Shown here piece by piece: positions 35,795 through 45,029 of a stretch of 64,000 bases of DNA. The notes below the pieces were generated by a model. That model was given only the letters and a program-made list of their open reading frames with translations, was not told where the DNA came from and searched no databases. How positions within the stretch are numbered: position 1 is the first letter of the stretch; the number at the start of each line of letters is the position of its first letter. The DNA is taken from positions 260,501-324,500 of the forward strand of contig NZ_CP032418.1 in assembly GCF_003595195.1 (NCBI RefSeq), read 5' to 3'. A program made the position numbers and the translations under genes. The stretch comes from Paenisporosarcina cavernae (GTDB lineage: Bacteria; Bacillota; Bacilli; Bacillales_A; Planococcaceae).

Positions 35795-36607
35795 TTTGGA
35801 TACGACAGCTAGACTTCCTTGGCCACCGTGAATGGCAATAATGGGACTTAATTCGCCAATGCGAATTGTTTGCTTTGGATGTTTTTCTAGCAGCAATTGT
35901 TTCATGTATTCTGCGTTCACCACGTCGCCGCAATGCAATACCCATGCGGCTTCTGCAGAAGGTATAAATTGATTTGCAATCACTTGGAACGATTTTTTCT
36001 TCGTTCGAACCTTTTGGAAAACTTCTAACTTCCCATTGATAAATTGCAAAATTGGTTTTATTTGCAAAATGCTGCCAATCGCAAACCCAACTTTTCCGAT
36101 TCGTCCACCTTTTAATAACTGATCCAGTGATGCCACGTAAATCGTATTATGATAGGTCGGTGGCAGTTTCTCTATATGCTCGATTGTTTCTTCGATAGAT
36201 TTGCCTTCCCGAATCATCTTTTTCCCGGTTTCGATTAAATCATACAACGGCCACGAGACAATCTCGGAATCGACCATATAAAAAGGAATGGCCACATTAC
36301 CTGTTGCTGCTTTAATTGAGTCAAACGTGCCGCTAATTTTTTTGGAAATAAACACCCCAATAATGGCATCGTACGAAGCTTCGATCATCTTCAAAGTGTG
36401 TTCAATATCCCCTACAGCAGGCTGCGAGGATTTCGGTATTTCATTACTAGAAGCAAGCATGGAATAAAATTCTTTAGACGAAATATCGACACCATCTCGA
36501 TAATTAGATTCCCCAAAACTTATTTGCATTGGAATAATAAAGACATCGTTAAAATTCCCGTGTTCTGGTATATAAATAGAGCTATCTGTTAACCAAGCTA
36601 TTCTCAT
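35780..36607 (-). CDS. DegV family fatty-acid-binding protein
   Basis: This 275-residue protein starts RIAWLTDSSIYIPE and has IIPMQISFGESNYRDGVDIS and ISKKISGTFDSIK, which are typical of the EDD fold of the DegV/FakB family. These proteins bind a fatty acid and present it to a FakA-type kinase. No kinase gene is in the window. The start is uncertain: the ATG at 36607 and a GTG at 36613 are both possible. The gene is monocistronic. Confidence 0.85.
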   Translation of the reverse strand: MRIAWLTDSSIYIPEHGNFNDVFIIPMQISFGESNYRDGVDISSKEFYSMLASSNEIPKSSQPAVGDIEHTLKMIEASYDAIIGVFISKKISGTFDSIKAATGNVAIPFYMVDSEIVSWPLYDLIETGKKMIREGKSIEETIEHIEKLPPTYHNTIYVASLDQLLKGGRIGKVGFAIGSILQIKPILQFINGKLEVFQKVRTKKKSFQVIANQFIPSAEAAWVLHCGDVVNAEYMKQLLLEKHPKQTIRIGELSPIIAIHGGQGSLAVVSKQKQA

Positions 36608-36713
36608 CTTCACTCAACTCTCTTCCAAGCATATTCAAATCTGATTTATCTGATTAGTAAAAGTATAATAGAGAAGAACGAACAAATAAAATTAGAATGT
36701 GCAGGTGAGAAAA

Positions 36714-37481
36714 ATGGTCGTATTATATGCAGTTATTGCAATTTTTCTATTTATGACATTTGTTTGGATGATCGCGGTGAAAAAAGATAATTATTCCATT
36801 GTGGATATTGTTTGGGGTATGACGTTTATGGTGACGACAGCTGTCGTTTTACTGTATTCCCAAGAATTTAATGTCGTATCGTGGACAATAGCTATTTTGG
36901 TCTATATCTGGGGAATTCGTTTGTCGTACTACTTGTTTAAGCGTAATGCTGGAAAACCAGAAGATTATCGCTATCAAGCAATGCGTAAAAATTGGGGAGA
37001 TCAAGTTAAATTACGTGCGTATCGACGTGTATTTTTACTACAAGGTGCAATTTCTCTGATTTTGTCATTAGCAATCTTTATTGGAATTACACAAAGTGAT
37101 GACATTATTTCTCTCATTCCTTTATATATTGGGGTAGTGGTATGGATTATTGGTTTCTTCTTTGAATCGGTTGGGGATGCGCAATTACGTAACTTTATTG
37201 ACAAGCCGGAGAATAAAGGTAAAGTAATGACGGAAGGTTTATGGAAATACACTCGTCACCCAAATTACTTTGGAGAAGCGACGATGTGGTACGGAATTAG
37301 TTTCGTGGCAAGCTCCGTTCCTTGTGGATGGCTCTCGTTTATAAGCCCGATTTTATTAACGATCTTATTGCTCAAGATTTCTGGCGTACCTTTGTTAGAG
37401 AAGAAAAATGCGCAAAAGCCAGGGTATGCGGAGTATGCTCGCAAGACATCCGTTTTTGTTCCAATGCCACCAAAAAACTGA
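36714..37481 (+). CDS. DUF1295/steroid 5-alpha-reductase-like membrane protein
   Basis: This 255-residue protein has about seven membrane helices. The C-terminal part, GLWKYTRHPNYFGEATMWYG, is the conserved signature of DUF1295 and of isoprenylcysteine methyltransferase/steroid reductase-like membrane enzymes, and binds the nucleotide or SAM cofactor in relatives. The N-terminal helix NYSIVDIVWGMTF is also typical. The natural substrate is unknown. I used the ATG at 36714, with AGGTGA five bases upstream. Confidence 0.82.
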   Translation: MVVLYAVIAIFLFMTFVWMIAVKKDNYSIVDIVWGMTFMVTTAVVLLYSQEFNVVSWTIAILVYIWGIRLSYYLFKRNAGKPEDYRYQAMRKNWGDQVKLRAYRRVFLLQGAISLILSLAIFIGITQSDDIISLIPLYIGVVVWIIGFFFESVGDAQLRNFIDKPENKGKVMTEGLWKYTRHPNYFGEATMWYGISFVASSVPCGWLSFISPILLTILLLKISGVPLLEKKNAQKPGYAEYARKTSVFVPMPPKN

Positions 37482-37568
37482 AATTTTTGGCAAATTAGCG
37501 CAAATCGTTCTGATTTATAGTAAAATAAGTGATAAGAACTTATTCGCTTTATTATAAGGAGAACTATC

Positions 37569-38393
37569 GTGGAACAATATAACAAGGTAAAAAATTATTT
37601 ATTAGAGCACTCAACAGAATTAGCGAAAGAATTTATTTCAAAGGCGTTAGAAAATTCACCTATTGAAATTCCACCCGAACATGTAGAAATTTCCACAAAA
37701 GCAAATGCGGAATTTCTCGAGCTGCTTGCAAATTCATTTGAAGAGTCAGAAGAAGGCGCAGCAGAGGAATTAATCGAGTGGAGTAAGCAGTATGGGGAAC
37801 AACAAGCAGCTAATTTAGCGAACTTAACGACAATGATTAAACCGTATGCAGCCAATCGTCTTATATACTTGAAACGTATTTCAGAAATTTCGATGAGCCT
37901 TGGCCTTGATACGGAACATGTTGTGAACGTAAATAACCGAGTAAGTTTTCTGCTCGATACAAGCATGACAGAAACGATTTTTGCGTATGAAGCATATAAA
38001 GAAGCCCAAATTGTTGAGCGTGAACGGGAAATTAATGAATTGTCCGCACCACTTGTTCCATTAAAGGACGCAGTAGCAATACTTCCTATCATCGGAATGA
38101 TTGATTTCAACCGGATGGAACATTTGTTGAACAATGTGATTCCCGAAATACCTCGCCAAGAAATCGAACACGTCATCATTGATTTCTCTGGGATTTTAAC
38201 AATTGATGTGGAGGTTGCACATCATATCTATAAGATTCATAGTGTACTTGGTTTGTTAGGAATTCATGTTTTATTCACAGGAATTCGACCAAACTTATCG
38301 TTAGCAGTTGTACAAGCTGGACTCGACTTCTCGAAGTTTGAGACATATTCAAATGTACAGGTGGCACTAAACCATATTGAAAAAAACATCTAA
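37569..38393 (+). CDS. RsbR-type stressosome protein with STAS domain
   Basis: This is a 274-residue soluble protein with a GTG start behind AAGGAG. The N-terminal 150 residues are helical (non-heme globin-like sensor in B. subtilis RsbRA), joined by a linker helix to a C-terminal STAS domain (about 158-270; LSAPLVPLKDAVAILPIIG, then HVIIDFSGILTIDVEVA). Thr211 lies in the position of one of the RsbT-phosphorylated threonines by my recollection. The first site seems to be replaced by Ala160 (ELSAP). It has no RsbS, RsbT or RsbX neighbour here and is a single gene with a terminator. Confidence 0.86.
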   Translation: MEQYNKVKNYLLEHSTELAKEFISKALENSPIEIPPEHVEISTKANAEFLELLANSFEESEEGAAEELIEWSKQYGEQQAANLANLTTMIKPYAANRLIYLKRISEISMSLGLDTEHVVNVNNRVSFLLDTSMTETIFAYEAYKEAQIVEREREINELSAPLVPLKDAVAILPIIGMIDFNRMEHLLNNVIPEIPRQEIEHVIIDFSGILTIDVEVAHHIYKIHSVLGLLGIHVLFTGIRPNLSLAVVQAGLDFSKFETYSNVQVALNHIEKNI

Positions 38394-38419
38394 ACGTCTC
38401 CTAACCGGGAGGCGTTTTT
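38393..38419 (+). terminator. Terminator after the rsbR-like gene
   Basis: AACGTCTCC (38393-38401) pairs with GGAGGCGTT (38408-38416), with one G-U pair, followed by TTT. Confidence 0.85.
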
Positions 38420-38498
38420 CTCCATTTAGACTCTCTATTTGTCTAGAGTGGGAAATACAGGTATGGAGTAATACATATATATAGAAAGGGCGAGAAAG

Positions 38499-39188
38499 AT
38501 GGATGATTTTTCGTTTGACTTAGAAATGGCAAAGGAATACGACAAAGGGATTCGCCGTGCAATGCCTACATATGATGCACTATTTCGCATGACACAATCT
38601 TTTATGCGAGCACATCTATCCGAAAAAGCGGATTTACTAATTGTTGGTGCAGGAAGTGGGAATGAAGTGACGATTTGGGGTCCTCAAAATCCTAACTGGC
38701 ATTTTACTGGAGTAGACCCATCCGAAGAAATGTTAGAGGTTGCTGCATATAAAGTGAAAGAATTGCAAATGGACGATAGAGCGCAGTGGGTAGCTGGATA
38801 TTTGCACGATGTTTCATTGGAAAAAATGTTCGATGCTGCTACCTGCATGTTAGTGTTACATTTTGTGGAAACACGAGAAGGGAAACGTGCATTGCTGCAA
38901 CAAATATATGACGCACTTAAACCTGGTGCTCCTTTTGTAATGTCCTGCATGTATGGTAACACTTCCTCGAAGGAATTTGCGAATCGTTTACAGCATTGGA
39001 AATTGATTTGGCTCGATTTAACGAATTTGGATCAAGAAGACGTGGATGCGATGGCAGAGTCTGTGTCAGAATTACCTATCTGTGAGGAAGAAGAAATTGA
39101 ATCCCTACTAGAAGAAGTCGGATTCGAACACGTCACTAAATTTTTCTCGACAACATTATTCGGCGCTTGGTCCGCAGTGAAGAAATAG
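38499..39188 (+). CDS. Class I SAM-dependent methyltransferase
   Basis: This 229-residue protein has the SAM-binding motif I LLIVGAGSGNEV, the acidic motif II region HFTGVDPSEEML, and the later AATCMLVLHFVETREGKRALL. The fold is clear; the substrate is unknown. The closest general description is a UbiE/Coq5-like small-molecule methyltransferase. It is separated from its neighbours by short gaps and could be co-transcribed with the DUF1206 gene downstream. Confidence 0.82.
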   Translation: MDDFSFDLEMAKEYDKGIRRAMPTYDALFRMTQSFMRAHLSEKADLLIVGAGSGNEVTIWGPQNPNWHFTGVDPSEEMLEVAAYKVKELQMDDRAQWVAGYLHDVSLEKMFDAATCMLVLHFVETREGKRALLQQIYDALKPGAPFVMSCMYGNTSSKEFANRLQHWKLIWLDLTNLDQEDVDAMAESVSELPICEEEEIESLLEEVGFEHVTKFFSTTLFGAWSAVKK

Positions 39189-39250
39189 GTTTTTAAATTC
39201 CTCTGAGAGGGAAACTAGTAGCAAAAGAGTTTCTGAGAGGAATGGGGAAA

Positions 39251-40060
39251 ATGAAAGAAGAAGTGAAGCCTTGGATAAGGCGTTTCGGACGCTTCGGCTA
39301 TATGGCCAAAGGCGTTGTATATGCAATGATTGGTATATTAGCAGGGTTAGCAGCTATTGGTCCAGGAGGAGAATTGACTGGAACGAGTACCGTGCTCCAA
39401 GAAATTGCCAAAATGCCGTTTGGCGAAATTGTTTTATGGATTATCGGTATTGGACTAATAGGATACATTGTGTGGGATCTCATTAAAGCCTTTAAAGATC
39501 CTGAAAACCATGGAACGTCGTTTAAAGGAATTATTCATCGCATTGGTTATTTTGTGAGTGGCGTCATCTATGCAAACATTGCTTGGGGAGCCGTGAAATT
39601 AGCAAGTCATACCGGCACAACAAGTAGGGGGTCTGAAAAGACAATCTCTGCGAAAGTAATGGACTATCCATTTGGTGTCTGGTTAATCGGGCTCGTTGGC
39701 GTCATTATTTTTCTTTACGGAGCATATGAATTTTGGTCTGGCTATAAAATGAAATTCCTGCGGAAGATAAAATCACATGAAATGTCTTCGGAAGAAATGA
39801 AAGTGACAAGACATTTAGGTCGGGTTGGTATGATGGCACGGGGATTGGTTCTAGCAATAATTGGCTTTTTCTTTATCTCCACCGCATATACGCATGATCC
39901 GGATAAATCGAAAGGTCTAGAAGGCGCTTTAACAGAAGTAGCCACCAAACCTTTTGGCATGGTACTTTTAGGAATTGTGGCGATCGGATTAATTTTATAT
40001 GGCATTTTTCAAATTATACGAGGAAGATATGAAATCATGAATTTTGGAAAACATTCGTAA
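39251..40060 (+). CDS. DUF1206 membrane protein with three repeats
   Basis: This 269-residue protein has about six helices arranged in three two-helix repeats. The repeats begin with similar phrases: RFGRFGYMAKGVVYAMIG, then RIGYFVSGVIYANIA, then HLGRVGMMARGLVLAIIG. This is the signature of DUF1206, of unknown function. I used the ATG at 39251, ten bases behind GAGAGG; the ATG at 39242 is too close to it. Confidence 0.85.
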   Translation: MKEEVKPWIRRFGRFGYMAKGVVYAMIGILAGLAAIGPGGELTGTSTVLQEIAKMPFGEIVLWIIGIGLIGYIVWDLIKAFKDPENHGTSFKGIIHRIGYFVSGVIYANIAWGAVKLASHTGTTSRGSEKTISAKVMDYPFGVWLIGLVGVIIFLYGAYEFWSGYKMKFLRKIKSHEMSSEEMKVTRHLGRVGMMARGLVLAIIGFFFISTAYTHDPDKSKGLEGALTEVATKPFGMVLLGIVAIGLILYGIFQIIRGRYEIMNFGKHS

Positions 40061-40154
40061 AGTGAAATTTAGTTAGTAAGAGTCCTTCGAGTAAATTTCG
40101 GAGGGCTTTTATAATTGGGAATGAAATGCTGGAGTGTGCAGGCCGTTTTGAGGG

Positions 40155-40256
40155 TTCTATCGTGCAACTTTGCCGTTCTATCGCGCAACTTTTGCTTTCT
40201 ATCGTGCAAGTTTGCCGTTCTATCGTGCAAGTTTGCCGTTCTATCGTGCATTAATC
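40155..40256 (+). repeat. 21-nt tandem repeat array, about 4.9 units
   Basis: Units of exactly 21 nt start at 40155, 40176, 40197, 40218 and 40239 (the last is partial). The consensus is TTCTATCGTGCAA followed by STTTGCCG; units 3 and 4 are identical. There is no spacer. On the minus strand it gives a meaningless frame repeating HDRTANL, which is an artefact. The remaining part of 40061-40454 contains AT-rich sequence and the promoter area of the next gene and nothing else recognisable. Confidence 0.85.
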
Positions 40257-40454
40257 AAAAACATGTTATTAATTCTCGAAATAATACTACGATTCTTCCA
40301 ACCTTTTTGTAAAATCAATTTCTCCTGAAAAATCACCTCATGAACCTGTTTACACTTTTTCAACTTTTTTCCTGAAGTTAGGACTATTTCGTCAGTATTT
40401 TCTAATAATTTCATGCTAAACTAATACTAAAATCTGTAGTAGTGGAGGTAAGCT

Positions 40455-41939
40455 GTGAAAATCAACAAGAAATTAAGTGTTCTTTTAGCTGCAGTTGTCT
40501 TATCCATGAGTTCTGTTTTTACCCCAATTGCTCCTACTCCTTCGGTAGAAGCGGCGAGTACATATTCTGCAATGCAAAACTCGATCAATTCGATTATGGC
40601 AGATAGTCGAATGAGAGCTTCTGTGAGCAGTGTGACCGTTCGAAAAACGAATGGGGAAATTGTCTACCAATATTATGCGAATAGAGCTGTAACTCCTGCT
40701 TCTTCCTTGAAATTATTAACCGCGTCGAGTGCCCTAGAAACATTAGGAGAAAATTATCGATTTCAAACAAATGTTTTAACGAATGGTACTGTCTCGAAAG
40801 GGACGTTAAACGGGAATCTTTATTTGCAAGGCAAAGGAGATCCAACTTTACTGAAAAAGGATTTGGATAACTTTGCCGCAATCTTAAAAAAACGTGGAGT
40901 TAACACAATTGCTGGTCATCTTGTTGGGGATGATACTTGGTTTGATACAGTTCGACTTTCTCCAGGAATTTCGAAAGAAGATCAATCCTATTATTATGGC
41001 GCACAAGTATCAGGACTGACACTTTCTCCAAATACAGATTACGATGCTGGATCCGTTATTGTCGAAGCGAAACCGACATATAATGGACGAGCGGCGAAAA
41101 TTGTCTTAACACCAGCAACGAGTATCGTTCGCATTGTGAACAAATCAAAAACGGTTCCTAAAGGATACAAAAATACCCTTAAAATTAAGCGTAACTATGG
41201 AACAAATGTAATCGAAATCACAGGGAATGCACCGATTGGATCCTCGGGGAAAAAAGAATGGATCTCGGTATCAAATCCGACTGCCTATGCACTCGATGTA
41301 TTTAAACGATCGCTCGCTGAAAAAGGCATCAAATTATCTTCTGCAAGTAAAGTGGTGAGAGGAGCTACTCCTAAGGATGCACGTGTTTTATTAACAAAAC
41401 AATCGATGCCTCTAAAGCAGTTAGTCGTCCCATTTTTAAAATTAAGCAATAACTCCCACGCAGAGCACCTAGCTAAAGCGATGGGCAGAGAAGTATACAA
41501 CGATGGTTCATGGGATTCAGGGCTACAAGTGATGCGTGACTACGCCACGTCTATTGGATTGGATATCACAAAATGGAACTTTGAAGACGCATCAGGCATG
41601 TCGCATGCGAATAAAGTTACGTCTAGTGAATTATCGATGTTATTGCTCCAAGTTCGCAAAGAACCATGGTATGGAACTCTACTTAAAGGATTGCCAGTGG
41701 CTGGAGTCAACGATCGATTTGTCGGTGGAACACTCCGATATCGTATGGGTGGCTGGCCAACTAAAGGCAATGTCATCGCAAAAACTGGCTCTTTAGACAA
41801 TGTGAGTGCATTGGCAGGTTACACCCAAACAGCGGATAAGGAAACGATGATTTTCACCGTGTTAACACAAGACTATAAAACGTCCACTGTCCCTGTAATT
41901 GATAAAATTGCATCTGCGATTACCAAGTCAAAAAAATAA
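40455..41939 (+). CDS. D-alanyl-D-alanine carboxypeptidase/endopeptidase (PBP4 type)
   Basis: This 494-residue secreted protein has a signal peptide (KKLSVLLAAVVLSMSSVF, likely cut after VEA near residue 33). It belongs to peptidase family S13: the catalytic SxxK is SSLK (Ser83, Lys86), SxN is in LSNNSHAEHLAKAMG, and KTG is in IAKTGSLDNVSALAGY. A large insertion after SxxK is typical for this class. It trims peptidoglycan side chains. The GTG start is behind GTGGAGG. It has its own terminator. Confidence 0.94.
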   Translation: MKINKKLSVLLAAVVLSMSSVFTPIAPTPSVEAASTYSAMQNSINSIMADSRMRASVSSVTVRKTNGEIVYQYYANRAVTPASSLKLLTASSALETLGENYRFQTNVLTNGTVSKGTLNGNLYLQGKGDPTLLKKDLDNFAAILKKRGVNTIAGHLVGDDTWFDTVRLSPGISKEDQSYYYGAQVSGLTLSPNTDYDAGSVIVEAKPTYNGRAAKIVLTPATSIVRIVNKSKTVPKGYKNTLKIKRNYGTNVIEITGNAPIGSSGKKEWISVSNPTAYALDVFKRSLAEKGIKLSSASKVVRGATPKDARVLLTKQSMPLKQLVVPFLKLSNNSHAEHLAKAMGREVYNDGSWDSGLQVMRDYATSIGLDITKWNFEDASGMSHANKVTSSELSMLLLQVRKEPWYGTLLKGLPVAGVNDRFVGGTLRYRMGGWPTKGNVIAKTGSLDNVSALAGYTQTADKETMIFTVLTQDYKTSTVPVIDKIASAITKSKK

Positions 41940-41943
41940 AACG

Positions 41944-41975
41944 AGAAATGTCTTCGATCGCTGAAGGCATTTTTC
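41944..41975 (+). terminator. Terminator after the PBP4-type gene
   Basis: AAATG-CTTC (41946-41955) pairs with GAAG-CATTT (41963-41972), with a mismatch, followed by a T tract. Confidence 0.7.
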
Positions 41976-42053
41976 TCTGCCTAAAAATCACCATTACGGA
42001 GCTATATTTTTATTAACTAAATAGCTACAATAAAATGGGAAGGGGATGGGAAA

Positions 42054-42875
42054 ATGAATGCTGCAAGTTTGTTCAACGAAATAGAAGCGTTAAAAGAAGT
42101 GTGTGAACAAGAAGGACAATTTCAATTAAAACTAAACGAAGATATGATGCGAGATCGCAAAGAAGATGCGTTTGATTTCTTTCATTTCGAAGGAGAGCAA
42201 TTAGTCGGTTTTTTAGGACTGTATGGGTTTGCATCTACTGTCGAAGTGTGTGGAATGGTTCATCCAGATTACCGGAACCAAGGTATATTCACGAAGCTTT
42301 TTGAACAGGCTATGAACCGAGTCATTGAGCGTCAATTTAAAAAAGTCTTGTTAAATACGCCGGCATCAAGTATAACTGGAAAGCGATTTATCGAAAATCT
42401 TGGGGCAACGCATTCTCATACAGAACACCAAATGACATTGCGTCCAAAACCGCTGGACATAAAACAAGATATTTTACTTCGACCTGCCTTTGATACAGAT
42501 ACTCAACTCATCGCGCTACTCGACCATGTATGTTTTGATATGCCATTAGACGATGCAATTACGTGGGCAAACGATTCGTCTAGAAGAGGAGTAAAAGGCC
42601 AATTCATCATCGTATGGAATAACAAAGACGTCGGGAAAATACGTGTGAAAATGGAACATAACGAAGCTTGGATTTATGGATTCGCTATTTTGCCAGAGTA
42701 TCAAGGCAAAGGAATTGGCAGAGACGTCTTGAAAAAAGTGATTGGCATTGAAACCGGAAGGGGAAACTCGGTCCATTTAGAAGTAGAAACTGAAAATGAG
42801 AATGCATTGAAATTATATAAAGATGTTGGATTTGAAGTCGTACACGCTCAAGTTTATTACGACTACAAGCTGTAG
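42054..42875 (+). CDS. Two-domain GNAT family N-acetyltransferase
   Basis: This 273-residue protein consists of two GNAT folds. The N-terminal one has CGMVHPDYRNQGIFTKLFEQAM; the C-terminal one has IYGFAILPEYQGKGIGRDVLKK, where the GxGxGR-like loop for acetyl-CoA is clearest, and ends in NALKLYKDVGFEVV. The substrate is unknown. An AAGGGGATGGG site precedes the ATG. It is a single gene. Confidence 0.88.
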   Translation: MNAASLFNEIEALKEVCEQEGQFQLKLNEDMMRDRKEDAFDFFHFEGEQLVGFLGLYGFASTVEVCGMVHPDYRNQGIFTKLFEQAMNRVIERQFKKVLLNTPASSITGKRFIENLGATHSHTEHQMTLRPKPLDIKQDILLRPAFDTDTQLIALLDHVCFDMPLDDAITWANDSSRRGVKGQFIIVWNNKDVGKIRVKMEHNEAWIYGFAILPEYQGKGIGRDVLKKVIGIETGRGNSVHLEVETENENALKLYKDVGFEVVHAQVYYDYKL

Positions 42876-42886
42876 AGAAGATATAG

Positions 42887-42913
42887 TGCCATGAATCCCT
42901 GAGGTTCATGGCA
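42887..42913 (+). terminator. Hairpin after the GNAT gene, weak terminator
   Basis: TGCCATGAA (42887-42895) pairs perfectly with TTCATGGCA (42905-42913), but no T tract follows. Confidence 0.5.
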
Positions 42914-42946
42914 TGTTGCATTGAGGAGAATCGTTTGATGAAGAGG

Positions 42947-43043
42947 TTGCGTCGATAGAATTACCATTTGCGCCAATAGAATGAAATACACGCTTATAGA
43001 GCAAAATGTCGCGCTTATAGAACGCATTTCTGCGCTGATAGAG
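42947..43043 (-). repeat. 21-nt tandem repeat array, reverse orientation, degenerate
   Basis: Five units of about 21 nt with the core GCG(C/T)(T/C)nATAGA lie in succession. Read on the minus strand each starts TTCTAT or TCTAT and continues with a GCGCA- or GTGCA-like step, the same start as the array at 40155-40256. The phase and the core are shared but the second half of each unit has diverged. It lies directly behind the tad operon. Confidence 0.65.
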
Positions 43044-43096
43044 TCCTAATCGTCCTACTTACTTTAGTGTCATAGCAATTTTTTGCCCGCTTCAAA

Positions 43097-43133
43097 TCAA
43101 AAACTGTCCAAAACATACTCGTTTCGGACAGTT
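43097..43133 (-). terminator. Tad operon terminator
   Basis: On the minus strand AACTGTCCGAAAC (43133-43121) pairs with GTTTTGGACAGTT (43114-43102), allowing G-U pairs, followed by TTTGATTT. It begins a few bases behind the tadC stop. Confidence 0.85.
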
Positions 43134-43138
43134 CCTAT

Positions 43139-44062
43139 TTACGGCTGACTAAAAGTATCCATAATATTCAATACCACTGGACCTAACAGCACAATGAAAA
43201 TCGTAGGGAAGATAAAGATGACGAGCGGAAAAAGCATTTTGATTGGAGCTTTCATCGCTTTTTCTTCTGCGCGCTGTTTCCGTCGAACACGAACTTCTTC
43301 CGATTGAATCCGAAGTATTTGAACCATTCCAACCCCGAGTTGTTCAGCTTGAATGATACTGCTTATTAACGACTGGATGTCTTCAGATTCTAATCTGGAA
43401 CGGACGCCACTAAGTGCCTCACGACGAGTTCTACCTAGACGCAATTCTTCTAACATTCGCTGGAACTCATCGGCCAACACACCATGCTTTTTAGAGACCA
43501 CTTTGCTTAACGCTTGGTCGAATCCAAGTCCTGCCTCCATACTCACCGCAAGCAGATCGATAAAATCCGATAGTTCTTTTAATGCTTGCTGTGCACGTGC
43601 TTTAATCTTCATTTTGATAAATGCTTTCGGTATATAAGCGCCAAACGAAATTGTCATGGCTAATAAAAGAATCGCTGCCTTCGGACTAGCATTTCCTAAA
43701 ATCAATAAAAGCACCATGAAAAATGGGAAAACAATGACTAAAGCAATTTGCATCAATCGAAACTCAAATGGGGTCATGCCAAATGGGTGACCAGCTTTTT
43801 GTAGCAGTAAATCGATTTTCTCCGATTTTTCGTCCGGTTTGGAACGATTGAAGCTTTTCTTGAATTGTTTCCATTTCGATTCAAATAATCGACTAAACAA
43901 TGTTCCTGCAATCTCACCTTTAGAGCTTGGAGTAGATGCACTAGCCGATTCGCCAATAACAAACGCAATACGCTCTCGACGTTTTCGTTTTCTCTCGAGA
44001 ATAAAAAATAAGGATGCCAGTAAAAAGAGTAACAACGTTATTAATGCAGAAAAAAGTGTCAT
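43139..44062 (-). CDS. tadC: TadC, Flp/Tad pilus platform protein
   Basis: This 307-residue inner-membrane protein belongs to the type II secretion GspF family. It has an N-terminal helix (SALITLLLFLLASLFFIL), then helices near 100-140 and at the C terminus. The cytosolic family block is DFIDLLAVSMEAGLGFDQALSKV. It is the last gene of the operon and forms the membrane platform with TadB. Two bases separate it from tadB. Confidence 0.9.
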   Translation of the reverse strand: MTLFSALITLLLFLLASLFFILERKRKRRERIAFVIGESASASTPSSKGEIAGTLFSRLFESKWKQFKKSFNRSKPDEKSEKIDLLLQKAGHPFGMTPFEFRLMQIALVIVFPFFMVLLLILGNASPKAAILLLAMTISFGAYIPKAFIKMKIKARAQQALKELSDFIDLLAVSMEAGLGFDQALSKVVSKKHGVLADEFQRMLEELRLGRTRREALSGVRSRLESEDIQSLISSIIQAEQLGVGMVQILRIQSEEVRVRRKQRAEEKAMKAPIKMLFPLVIFIFPTIFIVLLGPVVLNIMDTFSQP

Positions 44063-44063
44063 T

Positions 44064-45029
44064 TTACACCTCGATGTTTGTAATCTTCATGATTAAAAAG
44101 AAACCGATAATCATTGAAATAAATCCAATGGCAATCATGCCGATTCCAATCGGAGTAGTAAATAGAACGGTCATATAACCTGGATTCACAAGCTGCAACA
44201 TTCCCGCAAGTGCAGCTGGTAAGAAAGCGACAACCATCCCAGAAAGCTTTCCTTGAGCTGTTAAGGTTTTAATCTGTCCTTGGATTTTAATCCGCTCTCG
44301 AATGGTATGCACAATTTTTTCTAATACGACGGCTAAATTTCCTCCAACTTGGCGTTGAATAAGAATTGCTTGAATCATTAAATCGAGGTCATCACTAGGT
44401 ACTCGCTCTTTCATTCGCATGAAAGATTCTTCAACCGTTGCCCCGTATTGCATTTCTTTTAGCATCATATCTAGTTCTTCTTTTGTTGGAGACGGGGCTT
44501 CTTCTGCGATGTTTTTCATTGCTTGGAAAAAACTAAATCCAGCACGAAGTGCATTTACGATGCTCGAAATCATTTCGGGCAAATACTGATTGAACTTTTG
44601 TACACGCTTTTTCTCTTTCGTTCGAATGAAGACCTTTAAACTGTAATAACCTGCCACGGCACCAACTGGTAAGATAAGCAAACTTCGAATGATTAAATAG
44701 CTGAGGATGGTACCTAAAAGAATCATCATCCACTTAAATAGAATGTATTCTTCCGGTTTTAGTGGCACCCCAGCGCGCTTTAACATCAATTCTAATTTCT
44801 CATTCTTATCTTTTTCTTTTAAATTCTTCCTTAATCGTTCTTTTGTTGCAGAGAAGTCGACCATTTTACGAAATTCTTTTTCCGTTGGTTTCTTTTCAGG
44901 TTCTTCTTCGTAAATGAATGACTTGATGCGTTGATTCATTTGTTTTCGATGAAAAAATAATTTAGTAAATAACGCGAAAAATAGCAGGGTAAATGTTAAA
45001 AATAACGTGATATAAAATACATACGTCAT
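44064..45029 (-). CDS. tadB: TadB, Flp/Tad pilus platform protein
   Basis: This 321-residue membrane protein is homologous in layout to TadC: an N-terminal helix, a hydrophobic pair near 110-140, the family block EMISSIVNALRAGFSFFQAMKN, and two helices at the C terminus. Its start overlaps the tadA stop by 4 bases (ATGA), so translation is coupled. It works with TadC and the TadA ATPase to extract pilin from the membrane. Confidence 0.9.
   Translation of the reverse strand: MTYVFYITLFLTFTLLFFALFTKLFFHRKQMNQRIKSFIYEEEPEKKPTEKEFRKMVDFSATKERLRKNLKEKDKNEKLELMLKRAGVPLKPEEYILFKWMMILLGTILSYLIIRSLLILPVGAVAGYYSLKVFIRTKEKKRVQKFNQYLPEMISSIVNALRAGFSFFQAMKNIAEEAPSPTKEELDMMLKEMQYGATVEESFMRMKERVPSDDLDLMIQAILIQRQVGGNLAVVLEKIVHTIRERIKIQGQIKTLTAQGKLSGMVVAFLPAALAGMLQLVNPGYMTVLFTTPIGIGMIAIGFISMIIGFFLIMKITNIEV

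Noticed and set aside
40069-40251. Minus-strand frame with repeated HDRTANL units as a repeat protein
   Set aside because: It is the translation of the 21-nt DNA repeat, whose length is a multiple of three. There is no ribosome binding site and the composition is purely that of the repeat.
40155-40256. CRISPR array
   Set aside because: Units follow each other without spacers, the period is 21 nt and no cas gene is present.
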